Source of the DNA: Streptomyces sp. GS7
GTDB taxonomy: Bacteria; Actinomycetota; Actinomycetes; Streptomycetales; Streptomycetaceae
Reading direction: 5' to 3'
DNA length: 64,000 nt
NCBI RefSeq assembly: GCF_009834125.1
Contig: NZ_CP047146.1
Span: 5,201,501 to 5,265,500, forward strand
The position numbers and the translations under genes were made by a program. Positions within the stretch are counted from its first letter, which is position 1. Every line of letters starts with the position of its first letter. This document shows positions 63,093 through 64,000 of the stretch, one piece after another. Below the pieces are notes generated by a model. That model was not told the origin of the DNA. It did no database searches and saw nothing but the letters and a program-made list of their open reading frames with translations.

Positions 63093-63330
63093 GTTGACAC
63101 GGCGGCAGGCCGCTCCGGAGGCAGTGACGCCCGCCGTGACCGGACCCGCCTGGTCGCGTCGGCGAGGGCACTCCTCGACGAGGTGGGAACGGGTGCGGCG
63201 GCGATGAACGACATCGCCCGGCGCGCGGGAGTCGGCCCGGGCACGCTGTGGCACGAACGAGGCGACCGCCGCGCCGGACACCACGGAACGCCTCCTCGAC
63301 CTGCTCTTCGAGGGCGTGCGTCCACGCTGA
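63093..63330 (+). pseudogene. TetR-family repressor with internal deletion
   Basis: The N-terminal helix-turn-helix is intact (RDRTRLVASARALLDEVG..MNDIARRAGVGPGTLW, about 63138-63251). It then runs, out of frame, straight into a C-terminal tail TTERLLDLLFEGVRPR-stop (ending 63330). The recognition helix end and the whole ligand and dimerisation domain, over 100 residues, are missing. No ATG, GTG or TTG starts the frame. The operator next to it is perfectly kept. Confidence 0.8.
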
Positions 63331-63509
63331 ACCGCCGCTGAATCCCACCAGGGCCCGGGTGCTGCGCAGCCCTGAACCGACACCTCGTTTCCCTGATCCC
63401 CGCCACAGCGGCGGGGCCGGGAGGGAGAATCGATCAAGCCCGGGTGCTCCGGACCGTCCCGTGAGAAGGATGCGGGGAGCACCTCCCGAGTCCATAGGAG
63501 AGAAAGCGG

Positions 63510-64000
63510 ATGGCTTACCCGTACGACCCCGAGCTGGCCCCCTGGGCACCGCAGCTCACGCCCGCGGACTACACCGATGTCGCCCGCGCCCGGGCCGAGT
63601 TGACCTCCTTCATCGCACAGTTACCCGTGTACCGACCCGCCGAGCCGGTGGAAGTGGAGGACCGCAGGGTGCCCGGGCCGCCGGGCGCCCCCGAGGTGCC
63701 GGTGCGCGTCTACCGGCCGCACGGAGTCACCGCACCGATACCGGGCCTGGTGTACCTGCACTGGGGCGGACTGGTCAGCGGCGACCTGGACACCAACCAC
63801 TCGGCCGTGCTGCGCATCGCCGAGCAGGCCCGGGTCATGGTGTTCTCCGTGGACTACCGGCTGGCCCCGGAACACCCTTTCCCGGCCGGTCTGCACGACA
63901 GCTGCGCCGTACTGGAATGGGTCGTCCGGCACGGCCCGGAACTGGGGGTGGATCCCGACCGGCTCGGTGTGGCCGGTGACAGCGCGGGCGGCGCGCTGGC
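63510..64000 (+). CDS. HSL-type alpha/beta hydrolase, 5' part
   Basis: The first 163 residues of a hormone-sensitive-lipase-family esterase cut by the window end. The oxyanion motif HGGG reads HWGG (YLHWGGLVSGDLDTNH) near 91, SVDYRLAPEHPFPAGLHD follows, and the nucleophile motif GDSAGG is at about 155. The ATG at 63510 has AGGAGAG upstream. Codon 38 (63621-63623) is TTA, so bldA dependence is possible. It lies downstream of the TetR relic on the same strand. The substrate is unknown. Confidence 0.88.
   Translation, partial: MAYPYDPELAPWAPQLTPADYTDVARARAELTSFIAQLPVYRPAEPVEVEDRRVPGPPGAPEVPVRVYRPHGVTAPIPGLVYLHWGGLVSGDLDTNHSAVLRIAEQARVMVFSVDYRLAPEHPFPAGLHDSCAVLEWVVRHGPELGVDPDRLGVAGDSAGGAL

Overview
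The window is very GC-rich, densely coded, uses strongly G/C-biased third codon positions, and carries families typical of Streptomyces: LAL-type LuxR regulators, paired polyene-type ABC exporters, PopR with ClpP3/ClpP4, PadR/ABC loci, SpoIIE-type phosphatases and MsiK-like ATPases. It reads as a Streptomyces chromosomal segment, probably an arm or arm-proximal region, because secondary-metabolism genes, single-copy catabolic genes and many gene relics are mixed together. No tRNA, rRNA, CRISPR array, insertion sequence or phage gene was recognised.

Left end (1-6.5 kb): the edge of a polyene-macrolide-type cluster. A partial LuxR/LAL regulator, a type II thioesterase and a GDP-mannose 4,6-dehydratase (first step to mycosamine) run leftwards. 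Two 602-aa half-transporters, which form an asymmetric heterodimeric ABC exporter, run rightwards. The divergent promoter between them holds a perfect match to the operator consensus of PAS-LuxR (PimM-type) regulators, and the regulator and the first exporter gene each carry a rare TTA codon, suggesting bldA dependence. The polyketide synthases would lie to the left, outside the window.

6.7-25.9 kb: housekeeping and accessory genes. These include a putative immunity protein, an FMN/Fe-S glutamate-synthase-like protein, and a three-gene redox signalling operon (response regulator fused to a thioredoxin-reductase-like flavoprotein, cyclic-nucleotide-domain histidine kinase, UBP zinc finger) joined by 4-nt overlaps. 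They are followed by a chloroperoxidase-type hydrolase, a SpoIIE-type phosphatase, molybdenum genes (Mop, MoeA), the debris of an aromatic meta-cleavage locus (broken FAH hydrolase, intact extradiol dioxygenase, PucR tail), an ArsR-like regulator with a membrane hydrolase, and a LysR/threonine-dehydratase pair with a LysR box.

26-39 kb: a GlxA-type regulator with an isonitrile-hydratase-like protein; a repeat-containing lipoprotein; the clpP3-clpP4-popR proteolysis locus, in which ClpP4 lacks the catalytic histidine; a methyltransferase; an NCS1 permease with a Cys/His tail; a GNAT-AAA+ fusion; and a three-gene DyP-peroxidase cassette with two proteins of unknown function.

39-49 kb: a GH16 glucanase beside a GH30-CBM13 relic, then a compact lipid-like gene set (PLP decarboxylase, unknown 282-aa protein, WS/DGAT acyltransferase, MmpL transporter, ACP, ketosynthase) that looks like a small unassigned biosynthetic and export system, then a secreted lipase.

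49.5-58 kb: an alpha-glucoside-type ABC uptake operon with its GH13 glucosidase, in which one permease has an unusual extracytoplasmic insertion, plus a second sugar-binding lipoprotein. 58-64 kb: a PadR-controlled ABC/FtsX exporter, an F420-type oxidoreductase facing a TetR gene that has lost its middle but kept a 35-bp palindromic operator, and the start of an HSL-type hydrolase. A recurring theme is relic genes that keep one or both ends but have lost the middle or gained frameshifts; at least nine were found.
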